DNA of 64,000 nucleotides from Saccharospirillum impatiens DSM 12546 (lineage in GTDB: Bacteria > Pseudomonadota > Gammaproteobacteria > Pseudomonadales > Natronospirillaceae): positions 21,594-85,593 of the forward strand of contig NZ_AUIH01000023.1 in assembly GCF_000423605.1 (NCBI RefSeq), given 5' to 3'. Numbering within the stretch: the stretch's first letter is position 1; each line of letters begins with the position of its first letter. Shown here in pieces: positions 43,170 to 51,964 of the stretch. A program made the translations under genes and the position numbers. The notes under the pieces are model-generated. The model saw only the letters and a program-made list of their open reading frames with translations, did not search any database and was not told where the DNA came from.

Positions 43170-44024
43170 ATGTACCCGATCGACCCGATTGATTTGCGCC
43201 GGGCCATCGTGGCCAATGTATCGGCTGCGCTTACCGAAGATGTCGCTGATGGTGACATTAATGCGGCCCTGATCGCCGAACACAGCGAGGCACACGCCCG
43301 GGTGATCACCCGGGAGTCGGCCGTCATTTGCGGTGTCGACTGGGTGAATGAGGTTTTTCAACAGTTGGACGCAGGTGTAGCGCTGACCTGGCGGGTGCGG
43401 GATGGCGACCGGGTATCGCCCGGCGATACGCTCGTTGAGCTGACTGGCAAAGCGCGATCATTGTTAACGGGGGAGCGGGCGGCTCTGAATTTCCTGCAAT
43501 TGCTGTCGGCAACCGCCACCCGGGCTGCACACTTTGTGGCGATGCTCGAAGGCACCGGTGTGAACCTGCTCGATACCCGCAAGACATTGCCTGGTTTGCG
43601 CCTGGCGCAAAAATACGCGGTTACCTGCGGCGGCGGGCAAAGCCATCGCATGGGGCTGTACGATGCGTTTCTGATCAAGGAAAACCACATCATGGCCTGT
43701 GGTGGCATTGAAGCAGCCATCAAAGCTGCCCGCGCGCTGGCGCCGGGAAAACGGGTGGAAGTGGAAACGGAAACCCCCGATGAGCTTGGCCAGGCGCTGG
43801 CCGCCGGGGCAGACATTATCATGCTCGACAATTTCAGCCTGGAAGATACCCGGGCTGCGGTTGCGACAACCAATGGAAGGGCGCTGCTGGAAGCCTCAGG
43901 CAATGTCAACGCAGACACCCTGGTCGGTATTGCCCAAACAGGTGTCGATTACATTTCGATGGGTACGCTGACCAAAGACGTCACCGCGATCGATCTGTCG
44001 ATGCGATTGTTTATTGAGCACTGA
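43170..44024 (+). CDS. nadC: nicotinate-nucleotide pyrophosphorylase (quinolinate phosphoribosyltransferase)
   Basis: 284 residues. The quinolinate/PRPP site is seen in [41 protein letters not shown] at about 136-176, with the conserved Arg, Lys and His residues, followed by [11 protein letters not shown] and [12 protein letters not shown] near 215. It makes nicotinate mononucleotide from quinolinate and PRPP in NAD synthesis. It begins 170 bp after the tiny gene. A strong ribosome-binding site is not obvious. Confidence 0.93.
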   Translation: MYPIDPIDLRRAIVANVSAALTEDVADGDINAALIAEHSEAHARVITRESAVICGVDWVNEVFQQLDAGVALTWRVRDGDRVSPGDTLVELTGKARSLLTGERAALNFLQLLSATATRAAHFVAMLEGTGVNLLDTRKTLPGLRLAQKYAVTCGGGQSHRMGLYDAFLIKENHIMACGGIEAAIKAARALAPGKRVEVETETPDELGQALAAGADIIMLDNFSLEDTRAAVATTNGRALLEASGNVNADTLVGIAQTGVDYISMGTLTKDVTAIDLSMRLFIEH

Positions 44025-44046
44025 CCGTCGAGACTTCGACCCATCG

Positions 44047-44904
44047 TCAGGAGGGTTGATACCAGAGCCGGGCGTCGTCGAGCGGTGTTTCCGGTGGGAG
44101 CAAGGGGTTCGTCAACTCGATCACCCTGCGCTCCGGTAACCGGGCTCGTTCGATGGCTTCCCCGTGGTAATGCCAGAAAATGGCGTCGAAACTGCCATCC
44201 TCGACCATCCGCAACAGTCCGGTTTCCAGGCGTTCAGCCAGGGCAACGTTGTCTTTTTGAACAAAGAAGTAATACGGCCAGGGGTAAAACAGCAAGAGGT
44301 TGGGCTCGATCGTCAGGTTGGGCAGCACCTCCCGTCGAACGGTCCATTCTTCGAACACTTCGCCAATTCCGCGCGGAAACAGGTCTACCCGGCCAGCATC
44401 GATCATACGGAACAAGCTTTCGTATTCACTGGTCGATACGGTAAGGCCATTGGCCTCAAACACCAGAATGTCACCCCAGCCAATGCCTTGCGCCAGGGTA
44501 AGCGTTGCCAGGTCTTCAACGGTTTTCACCTTATCAATCTCTGGCTGGCTTTCCGCTCTGGTCAGCGCTACGCGATACGATAACAGACCTTTGCGCAGGG
44601 GAATTCGGATGGGTCTCAGAAGAGTTTCCCGTTCAACCGAGGTTGACGTCCAGATCACGTTGGGCGTGCGACCTGCCATCAGTTCCTGCGAATAACGCAT
44701 CGACGTCATCGGTGCTGAGGCTGAGCGCATCTCGAAGTCACCGAAATCGGGCCGGGTTTTTTCCAAAGCGGTGCGCAGTATGAGAGTCAGATCGTCAAAA
44801 CGGCGATCCAGTGCTGATTCGCTGGCAGGGTAAACCACACTCAGCTCTGCGCGAACGCAGGCCACGCTGGTCACTATCCAAAGCACCACCAGAATTCGCG
44901 CCAT
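44047..44904 (-). CDS. periplasmic solute-binding-like protein
   Basis: About 285 residues starting with a signal peptide (ILVVLWIVTSVACVRA). The body has the two-lobe pattern of family 3 extracellular solute-binding proteins: WTSTSVERETLLRPIRIPLRKGLLSYRVAL in one lobe and VEDLATLTLAQGIGWGDILVFEANG near 135. I chose the ATG at 44904 over a GTG three codons upstream. No permease or ATPase genes are adjacent, so it may serve a sensor or be an orphan. It is convergent with nadC. Ligand unknown. Confidence 0.7.
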   Translation of the reverse strand: MARILVVLWIVTSVACVRAELSVVYPASESALDRRFDDLTLILRTALEKTRPDFGDFEMRSASAPMTSMRYSQELMAGRTPNVIWTSTSVERETLLRPIRIPLRKGLLSYRVALTRAESQPEIDKVKTVEDLATLTLAQGIGWGDILVFEANGLTVSTSEYESLFRMIDAGRVDLFPRGIGEVFEEWTVRREVLPNLTIEPNLLLFYPWPYYFFVQKDNVALAERLETGLLRMVEDGSFDAIFWHYHGEAIERARLPERRVIELTNPLLPPETPLDDARLWYQPS

Positions 44905-44995
44905 CCTGGCCACTCTCTACTGCGGTATGAGTTGAGAAGATTAGTTGATCGGCCATTCCTGTCAACGTGTCAGGCGTTGAGAAAATGGCCTCGGT

Positions 44996-46216
44996 TTACC
45001 CCACAATGCCTTGCTGACGCCATTGTTTGAGTTGTTCGGCATCGCACTTCAGCAGGCCAGTCAGCACCCGGTCGGTGTCTGCACCCAGTGAGGGCGCGGC
45101 TTTGTCATACTGAACCACCGATTCACTGAACCGAATCGGGTTGGCCACCGATGGAACCTTGCCCAATTCGGGCTGGTCGAGCTCTCGTTGCAGCTCGCGG
45201 CTCTGTACCTGGGGGTCGGCAAATACCTGTTCCAGGGTATTGATGGGGCCGCAAGGCACGGAAACCGCCTCCAGTTGCGTCAGCCACCAGTCTCTCGACT
45301 GGGTTTTCATCCGGTCGATGATGATGGGCAGCAGGTCTTCACGGTGCGCAACCCGCGCCTGGTTGGTGGCAAAGCGCTCATCCAGGGCCAGGTCCGGGCA
45401 GCCTGCTACGTCGCAAAAACGCTGAAACTGACCATCGTTCCCGACCGCCAGAATCAGGTAGTCGTCCGCCGTTGCGAAGGCCTGGTAGGGCACGATGTTC
45501 GGGTGAGCATTGCCCAACCGGCCGGGCGAGTGCCCGGTGGCAAGGTAGTTCATGGCCTGGTTGGCCATGGCCGCTACCTGAACATCCAGTAACGATAGGT
45601 CAATGTGCTGACCCAGACCCGTGCTGGCCCGAAAGTGCAGGGCGGCCTGAATGGCATTGGCCGCGTAGAGGCCGGTCAGAATGTCCGACAGGGCCACACC
45701 AGCTTTCATCGGCGAGCCATCGGGTTCACCGGTCACACTCATCAGGCCACTCATGCCCTGAATCATGAAGTCGTAGCCGGCGCGTTGCCGGTAGGGCCCG
45801 GTCTGACCAAACCCGGTGATTGAACAGTACACCAGACGGGGGTTGATGGATTTCAAGCTGTCGTAATCGAGCCCGTACTTTTTTAAACCGTCGACTTTGT
45901 AGTTTTCGACCAGAACGTCGGCATCGCGAATAAGATCGCGCAGCAATTGCTGGCCTTCAGGCTGAGTAAAGTCGATGGCGATGGACTGCTTGCCCCGGTT
46001 GGCGCTGTGGAAGTAGGCCGCGACGCGGTGTGCTCCCTCTCCCAGAAACGGTGGGCCCCAGCCCCGGGTGTCATCACCCTGGCCGGGCCGTTCTACCTTG
46101 ATTACCTCGGCACCGAAGTCGGCCAGCATCTGGGTCGCCCAGGGGCCGGCCAGAATGCGGCTGAGGTCAATGACCCGAATGCCACTGAGGGCGCCTTGAA
46201 CCGCTGCGTCCGTCAT
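44996..46216 (-). CDS. gcdG: CoA transferase family III (CaiB/BaiF type), glutarate-CoA transferase
   Basis: 406 residues of the family III CoA transferases. GIRVIDLSRILAGPWATQMLADFGAEVIKVERPGQGDDTRGWGPPF near the N-terminus and NYKVDGLKKYGLDYDSLKSINPRLVYCSITGFGQTGPY near 108-148 are characteristic, and the catalytic Asp is expected near 170 in the FMIQGMSGLMSVTG...GVALSDI region. Adjacent glutaryl-CoA dehydrogenase and LysR genes give the gcdR-gcdH-gcdG order known from Pseudomonas, so it likely activates glutarate with CoA from succinyl-CoA. Its start overlaps the stop of gcdH. Confidence 0.82.
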   Translation of the reverse strand: MTDAAVQGALSGIRVIDLSRILAGPWATQMLADFGAEVIKVERPGQGDDTRGWGPPFLGEGAHRVAAYFHSANRGKQSIAIDFTQPEGQQLLRDLIRDADVLVENYKVDGLKKYGLDYDSLKSINPRLVYCSITGFGQTGPYRQRAGYDFMIQGMSGLMSVTGEPDGSPMKAGVALSDILTGLYAANAIQAALHFRASTGLGQHIDLSLLDVQVAAMANQAMNYLATGHSPGRLGNAHPNIVPYQAFATADDYLILAVGNDGQFQRFCDVAGCPDLALDERFATNQARVAHREDLLPIIIDRMKTQSRDWWLTQLEAVSVPCGPINTLEQVFADPQVQSRELQRELDQPELGKVPSVANPIRFSESVVQYDKAAPSLGADTDRVLTGLLKCDAEQLKQWRQQGIVG

Positions 46217-47391
46217 TAGCCAAACGCCTGAATGCCGGTTTGGGCACGGCCGAGAATCAGGGCGTGAATGTCGTGCGTGCCTTCGTAGGTGTTGACCGCT
46301 TCCAGGTTCATGACATGGCGAATCACCCCATATTCATCGCTGATGCCGTTGCCACCATGCATGTCGCGCGCAACTCGGGCGATATCCAGCGCTTTGCCGG
46401 CGTTGTTGCGTTTCATCAGTGAAATCAGTTCGACCGGGCAGGCGTCGTTGTCCATCAACTGACCCATACGCAGGCAGCCTTGCAGACCAAGGCTGATTTC
46501 AGTTTGCATGTCGGCCAGTTTCTTTTGGATCAACTGGTTGGCCGCCAATGGGCGGTTAAACTGTATGCGTTCCATCACGTAGCTGTGTGCAGCCAGCCAG
46601 CAGGCTTCGGCGGCACCCATGGCACCCCAGGCGATGCCGTACCGGGCTTTGTTCAGACAACCGAACGGCCCTTTGAGGCCTTTGACGTTCGGCAGGATGT
46701 TCGCTTCAGGCACGTAGACGTCTTCCATCACGATTTCGCCGGTGATGGAGGCACGCAGGCTGAATTTGCCTTCGATTTTTGGCGCGCTCAGGCCTTTCAT
46801 GTCTCGCTCGAGCACAAAGCCGCGAATCTCACCATCGAGTTTGGCCCAGACCACGAATACATCGGCGATGGGTGAGTTGGTGATCCACATTTTGGCGCCA
46901 TTCAGGATGTAACCGTTGTTGGTCTTTACGGCTTTGCTCTGCATGCTGCCGGGGTCGGAACCGGCATCCGGCTCGGTCAGTCCAAAGCAGCCGATCAGTT
47001 CGCCGGTGGCGAGCTTGGGCAGGTATTTCTTGCGCTGTTCTTCACTGCCGTAAGCGTAAATCGGGTGCATTACCAGCGAAGACTGCACACTCATCGCAGA
47101 GCGGTAGCCGCTGTCGATGCGCTCGACTTCGCGGGCTATCAGACCATAAGCCACGTGGCTGGCGTTCACACAGCCGTACTCTTCCGGCAACGTTACCCCG
47201 AGCATGCCCAGTTCGCCCAGTTCCAGCATGATGGCCGGGTCGAAGTTTTCATTGCGGTTGGCCATTTGCACTCGGCTGGCCAGTTTGTCCTGGCAGTAGG
47301 CCTGGGCGGTATCGACAATCATGCGCTCGTCGTCGTTCAACTGATCGGTCAGCTTGAAGGGGTCTTTCCAGTCAAAATGTGCAGTAGCCAT
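46216..47391 (-). CDS. gcdH: glutaryl-CoA dehydrogenase
   Basis: 391 residues of the acyl-CoA dehydrogenase family. The FAD and substrate regions [17 protein letters not shown] near 135, [17 protein letters not shown] near 170 and [14 protein letters not shown] [10 protein letters not shown] are present. The catalytic Glu is in [27 protein letters not shown] near 368, a signature shared with glutaryl-CoA dehydrogenases rather than short-chain enzymes. It converts glutaryl-CoA to crotonyl-CoA with loss of CO2 in lysine and glutarate breakdown. AGAGG precedes the ATG. A structured repeat lies in its promoter region. Confidence 0.92.
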   Translation of the reverse strand: MATAHFDWKDPFKLTDQLNDDERMIVDTAQAYCQDKLASRVQMANRNENFDPAIMLELGELGMLGVTLPEEYGCVNASHVAYGLIAREVERIDSGYRSAMSVQSSLVMHPIYAYGSEEQRKKYLPKLATGELIGCFGLTEPDAGSDPGSMQSKAVKTNNGYILNGAKMWITNSPIADVFVVWAKLDGEIRGFVLERDMKGLSAPKIEGKFSLRASITGEIVMEDVYVPEANILPNVKGLKGPFGCLNKARYGIAWGAMGAAEACWLAAHSYVMERIQFNRPLAANQLIQKKLADMQTEISLGLQGCLRMGQLMDNDACPVELISLMKRNNAGKALDIARVARDMHGGNGISDEYGVIRHVMNLEAVNTYEGTHDIHALILGRAQTGIQAFG

Positions 47392-47427
47392 GATGGTGCC
47401 TCTTGTTTTGTTCGGTGGTTGGAACCC

Positions 47428-47540
47428 GTGCCAGACGCCAGGTGCACCTTTCCGGGGTCGGCGTAAATCCGTCCATGGAGCCTAGACCGCAGCATCCTTG
47501 CTGCGGACTTCCCCGGAAAGGTACACCTGACGCCTGGCAC
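47428..47540. repeat. structured palindromic repeat, copy A (short subtype)
   Basis: Two 30-bp arms (47428-47457 and 47511-47540) pair with three mismatches. Between them lies an 8-bp perfect inner hairpin CCGCAGCA-TCCT-TGCTGCGG (47487-47506) and a conserved TCCATGG...CCTAGACC block. It sits in the divergent gcdH/gcdR promoter gap, 37 bp upstream of the gcdH start. The copies at 50717, 52721 and 56352 share the core but not the arm sequences. Confidence 0.82.
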
Positions 47541-47627
47541 TCGGCAGGTTGCCTGCTCCGATATCTGGTTAATTAAGTGGGGTTAAAGATAGCTGAAGTT
47601 TTCGAATATCCGTATTATATTGTTTTT

Positions 47628-47651
47628 ATATTTTCCATATATTTAAAATAT
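47628..47651. promoter_or_regulatory. AT-rich LysR-type binding site candidate
   Basis: ATATTTT (47628-47634) and AAAATAT (47645-47651) form a 7-bp inverted repeat with 10-bp spacing, in an AT-rich block 24 bp upstream of the LysR start codon. The size and position fit a T-N11-A LysR-type box controlling gcdR and gcdH. Only the pattern supports it. Confidence 0.45.
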
Positions 47652-47674
47652 AGCTGTGAGCTTGGGGGAATTGC

Positions 47675-48541
47675 ATGCGGTTAGACAGCATCAGTCGGTT
47701 GCGGTACTTCAATGACATCGCCATTACCGGCAGTTTTTCCCGGTCGGCCCGGCGCCTGGGTATTGCGCAGCCGGCGTTGAGTATTGCCATCAAAAAGCTG
47801 GAGGAAGAAACCGGCCTTAAGCTGATTAACCGGGCCGACCGGCGCATGGCGCTGACGTCGGATGGTGAGGTGCTGCTCACTCACACCCGTCGCATTCTGG
47901 AAGGGCTGACCGATGCCACCCGTGAGCTGACTGAACTTCAGGGGCTGGAGCAGGGTGAGGTAAAGCTCGGGGCTTCGGCCATGCTGTCGACCTACTATTT
48001 ACCCGGCTATCTACTTGCTTTTAAGAAAGCCTATCCCGGCATTCGTATTCGCCTTTATGAAGCCGGTACCGATACGCTGGAGCAAATGGTGATCAATGGC
48101 GAACTGGATCTGGCGCTGATTCGCTCGGAAAAACCGCACGACCAGATTCGGTATGCCTCGCAGTTATCGGAACAGGTCGTTGCCTGCATGCCGAAGCATC
48201 ATCATCTGGCCGAGCAGGCGTCGATCAGTATTGAGGCGTTTTGCAAACAGCCAACGGTGATGTTCCGCAGTGGTTATTACTTGCGTGACGCTGTGGAGCA
48301 ACGCGCACGGACTCAGGGGCTCAGCCTGAATGTGCAGTTTGAGACCAATCTGGTGGATTTGCTGATGAATCTGGTGAAAAACGAGATGGGTCTGGCAACC
48401 TGTTTGTCGATGATTGTCGAGAACGAACCGCTGCTCTGCACGCGGCCCTTCGATCCGCCCATTCCTCTGGAACTGGCCTGGGGCTGGAAGAAGAACCACT
48501 ACCTGTCGAAGGCGAGTCAGGCTTTTTTGGGTTTTTTGTAG
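47675..48541 (+). CDS. gcdR: LysR-family regulator (GcdR type)
   Basis: 288 residues. The N-terminal winged helix (about 1-60) reads LRYFNDIAITGSFSRSARRLGIAQPALSIAIKKLEEETGLKLINR, the LysR signature, and residues 90-280 form the co-inducer domain. GGGGGAATTGC precedes the ATG. It is divergent from gcdH, and the usual arrangement is activation of gcdHG by glutarate or a related ligand. The gene ends convergent with vanR. Confidence 0.86.
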   Translation: MRLDSISRLRYFNDIAITGSFSRSARRLGIAQPALSIAIKKLEEETGLKLINRADRRMALTSDGEVLLTHTRRILEGLTDATRELTELQGLEQGEVKLGASAMLSTYYLPGYLLAFKKAYPGIRIRLYEAGTDTLEQMVINGELDLALIRSEKPHDQIRYASQLSEQVVACMPKHHHLAEQASISIEAFCKQPTVMFRSGYYLRDAVEQRARTQGLSLNVQFETNLVDLLMNLVKNEMGLATCLSMIVENEPLLCTRPFDPPIPLELAWGWKKNHYLSKASQAFLGFL

Positions 48542-48692
48542 GAGGCCAGTCTCCTGGGCGACCGGAAGTAAAACCAACCGGTGAGTCGAACCACAGGCAG
48601 TGGCGGTATTCGCCGACCAGTATCCTCCCAGGTTGCGCAGAGGACTGCCCTTTTACGGGTGATGGGGCCCAGGTAGATCGCTACTCACATCT

Positions 48693-49382
48693 TTAAAGTG
48701 AAAGCCCTTCCGGCACGCCAAACAAGGGGCCGTAGCGCAAGCCAATGTAGGCGTGTTCGCGCATCAGCATCTCGGCGCGGGTGCTTTCGCCCATGATCAG
48801 AGCCTGCACCACCAGTTGGTGTTGTAACTGAGCCACCTGGAGTTTGCGTTGTTCCTGGGCCAAATGGTCGGTGTCGATGGTGATCGAATCCGATGAGGCA
48901 AAGGGAAGGTGATTGTTGCGGGTGATCGCATCGCTGATCGCCCGACTGCCCGCATTGTTTACGATCAGGGCATGAAAGCGGGCATTGATATCGCCCCAGC
49001 GTTCAATGTCTTCCTGGCTCAATTGCGGCCGGTTGATCAGCGCGTCACCTTCCTGAACGCATTGTTCCAGTTGGGCCTTGAGCGCTTCGGACAAGCCTTT
49101 CTCGGCCAGTCTCCGGGCCGCCAAACCTTCCAGTACGCCGCGAATCTCGACGCCGCACAGTACATCGTCGGCCGACACTTCCCGCACCACATACCCTTGT
49201 TTGCCTGTGCGCTCCAGTAACCCTTCCTGCTCAAGCGTGCGAAAGGCTAGCCGAACCGGTGTCCGCGAGACACCCAGCAATTCGGCGACCTGCACTTCGC
49301 GAAGTTTTTCACCGGGTTGGTAGCGACCGTCGCGAATGTGTTTGCGCAATGTGGTGATGGCGGTATGGCTGATCTGGGTCAT
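48693..49382 (-). CDS. vanR: GntR/FCD repressor of vanillate catabolism (VanR type)
   Basis: About 229 residues. The GntR winged helix at about 8-70 contains IRDGRYQPGEKLREVQVAELLGVSRTPVRLAFRTLEQEGLL, and the C-terminal FCD domain (about 80-220) has the all-helical metal-binding pattern including RFHALIVNNAGS. The ATG at 49382 gives MTQISHTAI; an upstream extension is poorly coding. It is divergent from vanA, and four GGATCC-centred sites lie in the gap. In Pseudomonas and Caulobacter VanR represses vanAB and is released by vanillate. Confidence 0.85.
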   Translation of the reverse strand: MTQISHTAITTLRKHIRDGRYQPGEKLREVQVAELLGVSRTPVRLAFRTLEQEGLLERTGKQGYVVREVSADDVLCGVEIRGVLEGLAARRLAEKGLSEALKAQLEQCVQEGDALINRPQLSQEDIERWGDINARFHALIVNNAGSRAISDAITRNNHLPFASSDSITIDTDHLAQEQRKLQVAQLQHQLVVQALIMGESTRAEMLMREHAYIGLRYGPLFGVPEGLSL

Positions 49383-49466
49383 GATGACGATGGGATCCAG
49401 TGAATAAGGCGTGGTGGGCATTCTCAGCCCAAAGGGGGCATTTCGCAAGCCTCTCAGGGCGCTTCT

Positions 49467-49548
49467 GGATCCAATGACGCTTCAAAGTGGATCCAAAACT
49501 GATATATTAGTTGACAAAGAAGGGTTTTCGACCTATTTTCGGATCCAT
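49467..49548 (+). promoter_or_regulatory. vanA promoter and VanR operator sites
   Basis: TTGACA at 49512-49517 and TATTTT at 49535-49540 are separated by 17 bp, giving a near-consensus sigma-70 promoter for vanA. GGATCC-centred palindromes lie at 49467-49474, 49489-49496 and 49541-49548, the last overlapping the probable start of transcription; a fourth (GGATCC at 49393) lies just before the vanR start. I recall that the Caulobacter VanR operator is ATTGGATCCAAT, which these sites resemble, best at 49467. Confidence 0.75.
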
Positions 49549-49620
49549 AAATGACGTCGACGGAAAATAAAAACCGAGTCGACCGTTCACAACCACCACC
49601 CGTTGCATTGGAGATCCGCC

Positions 49621-50673
49621 ATGACCGTGAAAGCCTCCTGGCCGACCAATACCTGGTACGTAGCCTATTCATCCGATGAAGTGACCGATAAACCACAGGG
49701 CCGCCAGATCTGTGGCCAGCGCATGGTGTTTTACCGCACCCAGAATGAAAAAATCGTCGCCCTGGCCGACTTCTGCCCACACCGTGGCGCTCCGCTGTCA
49801 TTGGGTTATGTGAATGATGAAGGCGACCTGGTTTGTGGCTACCATGGCATGGTGATGAACTGCGACGGTAACTGTAAGTCGATGCCTGGCCAGCGTGTTA
49901 ACGCCTTCCCGGGCATCACCGCTTACCCGGTTGAAGAGCGTTATGGGTTCATCTGGGTGTGGCCGGGCGAGGCTGAAAAAGCCGATACCGATCTGATACC
50001 CAAGTTCGATTTCTTCGATGACCCGGGTTGGGCATACGGCGGCGGTGTGTACCACATCAACTGCAACTACAAGCTGATGGTCGATAACCTGATGGACCTG
50101 ACGCATGAGACCTATGTACACGCCAGCAGCATCGGTCAGCCTGAAATTGAAGACGAAGCGCCAGATTCGTTCAAAGACGGCGATACCGTGGTCACCAAGC
50201 GCACCATGGAAGCCATCAAAGCGCCGCCGTTCTGGCAGAATGCGTTGAAGTTCAACGATCTGGAACCAACGGCCGATGTCGACCGCTGGCAGATCAGCCG
50301 GTTCACGCCACCGAGCCACATTATGATTAACGTCGGTGTTGCTGTTGCTGGCCAGGGCGGTTTCGATGCCCCGGCCGACCAGAAAGCATCGAGTGTCGTG
50401 GTCGATTTTATTACGCCCGAATCGGAAACCTCGATCTGGTATTACTGGGGCATGGCGCGTAACTTCAAGCCAAGCGATGAAGAGCTGACCAAGACCATTC
50501 GCGAAGGCCAGGGCCAGATTTTTTCGGAAGATTTAGAGATGCTGGAAGCCCAGCAACGGAACCTGATCGATAACCCCGACCGTCAGTTGTTGAAACTGAA
50601 CATCGACGGTGGCGGTGTCCTGGCACGTCGCATGATTGATAAAATCCTGAAGCAGGAAGTGTCGGCGTCTTAA
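49621..50673 (+). CDS. vanA: vanillate O-demethylase, oxygenase subunit
   Basis: About 350 residues. The Rieske ligands are Cys52/His54 in FCPHRGAPLS and Cys72/His75 in VCGYHG; the mononuclear site is in DNLMDLTHETYVHASS near 155-170. WPTNTWYVAYSSDEV at the N-terminus and YYWGMARNFKPSD near 282 are typical of VanA. With VanB it demethylates vanillate to protocatechuate and formaldehyde, using NADH and O2. The gene is preceded by GGAGATCCGCC and its promoter carries VanR operators. It lies 248 bp upstream of vanB, an unusually long gap that holds a structured repeat. Confidence 0.93.
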   Translation: MTVKASWPTNTWYVAYSSDEVTDKPQGRQICGQRMVFYRTQNEKIVALADFCPHRGAPLSLGYVNDEGDLVCGYHGMVMNCDGNCKSMPGQRVNAFPGITAYPVEERYGFIWVWPGEAEKADTDLIPKFDFFDDPGWAYGGGVYHINCNYKLMVDNLMDLTHETYVHASSIGQPEIEDEAPDSFKDGDTVVTKRTMEAIKAPPFWQNALKFNDLEPTADVDRWQISRFTPPSHIMINVGVAVAGQGGFDAPADQKASSVVVDFITPESETSIWYYWGMARNFKPSDEELTKTIREGQGQIFSEDLEMLEAQQRNLIDNPDRQLLKLNIDGGGVLARRMIDKILKQEVSAS

Positions 50674-50716
50674 TTTTTCAAGTGTAGAGGTTGCCAGGTG
50701 GCTATCGTCCGCGACG

Positions 50717-50831
50717 GCTACCGGTGATGCCGCTGCGGGGTCGTGCGGGATGCCGCCCACTCAACCCGTCCATGGGGCCTAGGCCACAACATCCATGTTG
50801 TGGACTAGGCCGCAGCGACATCGCCGGCATC
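50717..50831. repeat. structured palindromic repeat, copy B (long subtype)
   Basis: Arms of about 22 bp (50717-50738 with 50810-50831) pair with a few mismatches. The inner hairpin CCACAACA-TCCA-TGTTGTGG (50784-50803) is perfect, with a T-C-C-N loop. The segment GCGGGATGCCGCCCACTC is shared with copy C but absent from A and D. It lies between vanA and vanB, so transcription of the operon must read through it. Confidence 0.78.
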
Positions 50832-50921
50832 CGAAGCTCGCATTATGCAATCCTCCACAGTTGAACTAAATCGAACAGGGCCTGGTTACTTCAACCGGGC
50901 TCACTGTTTTCCGGAGTTGGT

Positions 50922-51896
50922 ATGAGTAAAAAAACCACCCTGTCGATGATCGTCAAGATCAACAAAAAAGTCGCCGAAGCCGATGGCATTGTGCGGCTTG
51001 AACTGGTCGATCCGCATGGCCGTGAACTGCCAGCGTTTACCGCAGGCAGCCACATTGATATTCAGGTCGCGCCGGACACCATTCGTCAGTATTCGCTGAG
51101 CAATGCCCCCTGGGACAACACCCGGTATCAATTGGGTGTACTGCGCGAGCCACAGTCACGAGGCGGTTCGACAGCCGTTCACGATACGCTCAGTGAAGGC
51201 GATCTTGTGCAAATCAGTGCGCCGCGCAACCATTTTGAATTGCGCCCGGCGGCCAAAAAATCGCTGTTGCTGGCTGGCGGTATCGGCATCACGCCGATCT
51301 ATTCGATGGCGCAGCAACTGGACCGTGATGGCAAGGCATTCGACTTCCACTATGCGGCTCGTTCGCGTGCCAGCATGGCGTTTGCCGATGACATTGAAGA
51401 CGGCTCTTTTGGTGACCGGTGCCATTTCTATTTAAGCGATGAACCGGATACCGGCCGTCTCGATATGGCCGCCCTGGCTAAAAACGTTGAGCCGGATACC
51501 CATCTTTATGTGTGCGGGCCGGAACGGTTTACCAACGCAGCTCTGAACACCTTCAAAGAAGCCGGCTGGCCTGTTGATCACTTGCATACCGAGTACTTCG
51601 TCGCTGAAGACATCGATACCTCGGCTGATGGCAGCTTCAAAGTCCGGCTCGCCAGCACCGGCGAGGAGTTCGACATCCCGGCTGATGAAACCATCGCCAA
51701 TGTGTTGATCGATAACGACATCGACTTGCTGACCTCGTGCGAGCAGGGCATTTGCGGCACCTGCCTGACCAAGGTGCTGGAAGGCACACCCGAGCATCGC
51801 GACCGTTACCTGGATGACGACGAACATGCCGCCAATGATCAGATGACGGTGTGTTGTTCACGGTCCAAAACGCCCTTGCTGGTGCTGGATCTTTAA
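50922..51896 (+). CDS. vanB: vanillate O-demethylase, reductase subunit
   Basis: 324 residues of a class IA oxygenase reductase. RQYSLSNAPWD near 50 binds flavin, GGIGITPIYSMAQQL near 118 binds NADH, and the C-terminal plant-type [2Fe-2S] domain has Cys ligands in LLTSCEQGICGTCLTKVLEG near 275-290 and a fourth Cys in VCC near the end. GGAGTTGGT precedes the ATG. It delivers electrons to VanA. The next gene begins 68 bp downstream. Confidence 0.93.
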   Translation: MSKKTTLSMIVKINKKVAEADGIVRLELVDPHGRELPAFTAGSHIDIQVAPDTIRQYSLSNAPWDNTRYQLGVLREPQSRGGSTAVHDTLSEGDLVQISAPRNHFELRPAAKKSLLLAGGIGITPIYSMAQQLDRDGKAFDFHYAARSRASMAFADDIEDGSFGDRCHFYLSDEPDTGRLDMAALAKNVEPDTHLYVCGPERFTNAALNTFKEAGWPVDHLHTEYFVAEDIDTSADGSFKVRLASTGEEFDIPADETIANVLIDNDIDLLTSCEQGICGTCLTKVLEGTPEHRDRYLDDDEHAANDQMTVCCSRSKTPLLVLDL

Positions 51897-51936
51897 GCGC
51901 AGACGCACCCACAGGGCGCCGCTTCTGTTAGCATGG

Positions 51937-51957
51937 TGCCTCGGTAAACACGAGGCA
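51937..51957 (+). promoter_or_regulatory. 7-bp hairpin covering a ribosome-binding site
   Basis: TGCCTCG (51937-51943) pairs with CGAGGCA (51951-51957). The second arm contains GAGG, the only ribosome-binding-like sequence ahead of the ATG at 51965, so the site would be occluded when folded. It could limit translation of the downstream gene. Chance cannot be excluded. Confidence 0.4.
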
Positions 51958-51964
51958 TCTGCGC

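Noticed and set aside
48542..48692. A fifth structured repeat in the gap between the LysR and VanR-type genes
   Set aside because: Only short, imperfect GGCC-rich pairing is visible and the CCTAGACC core is absent.
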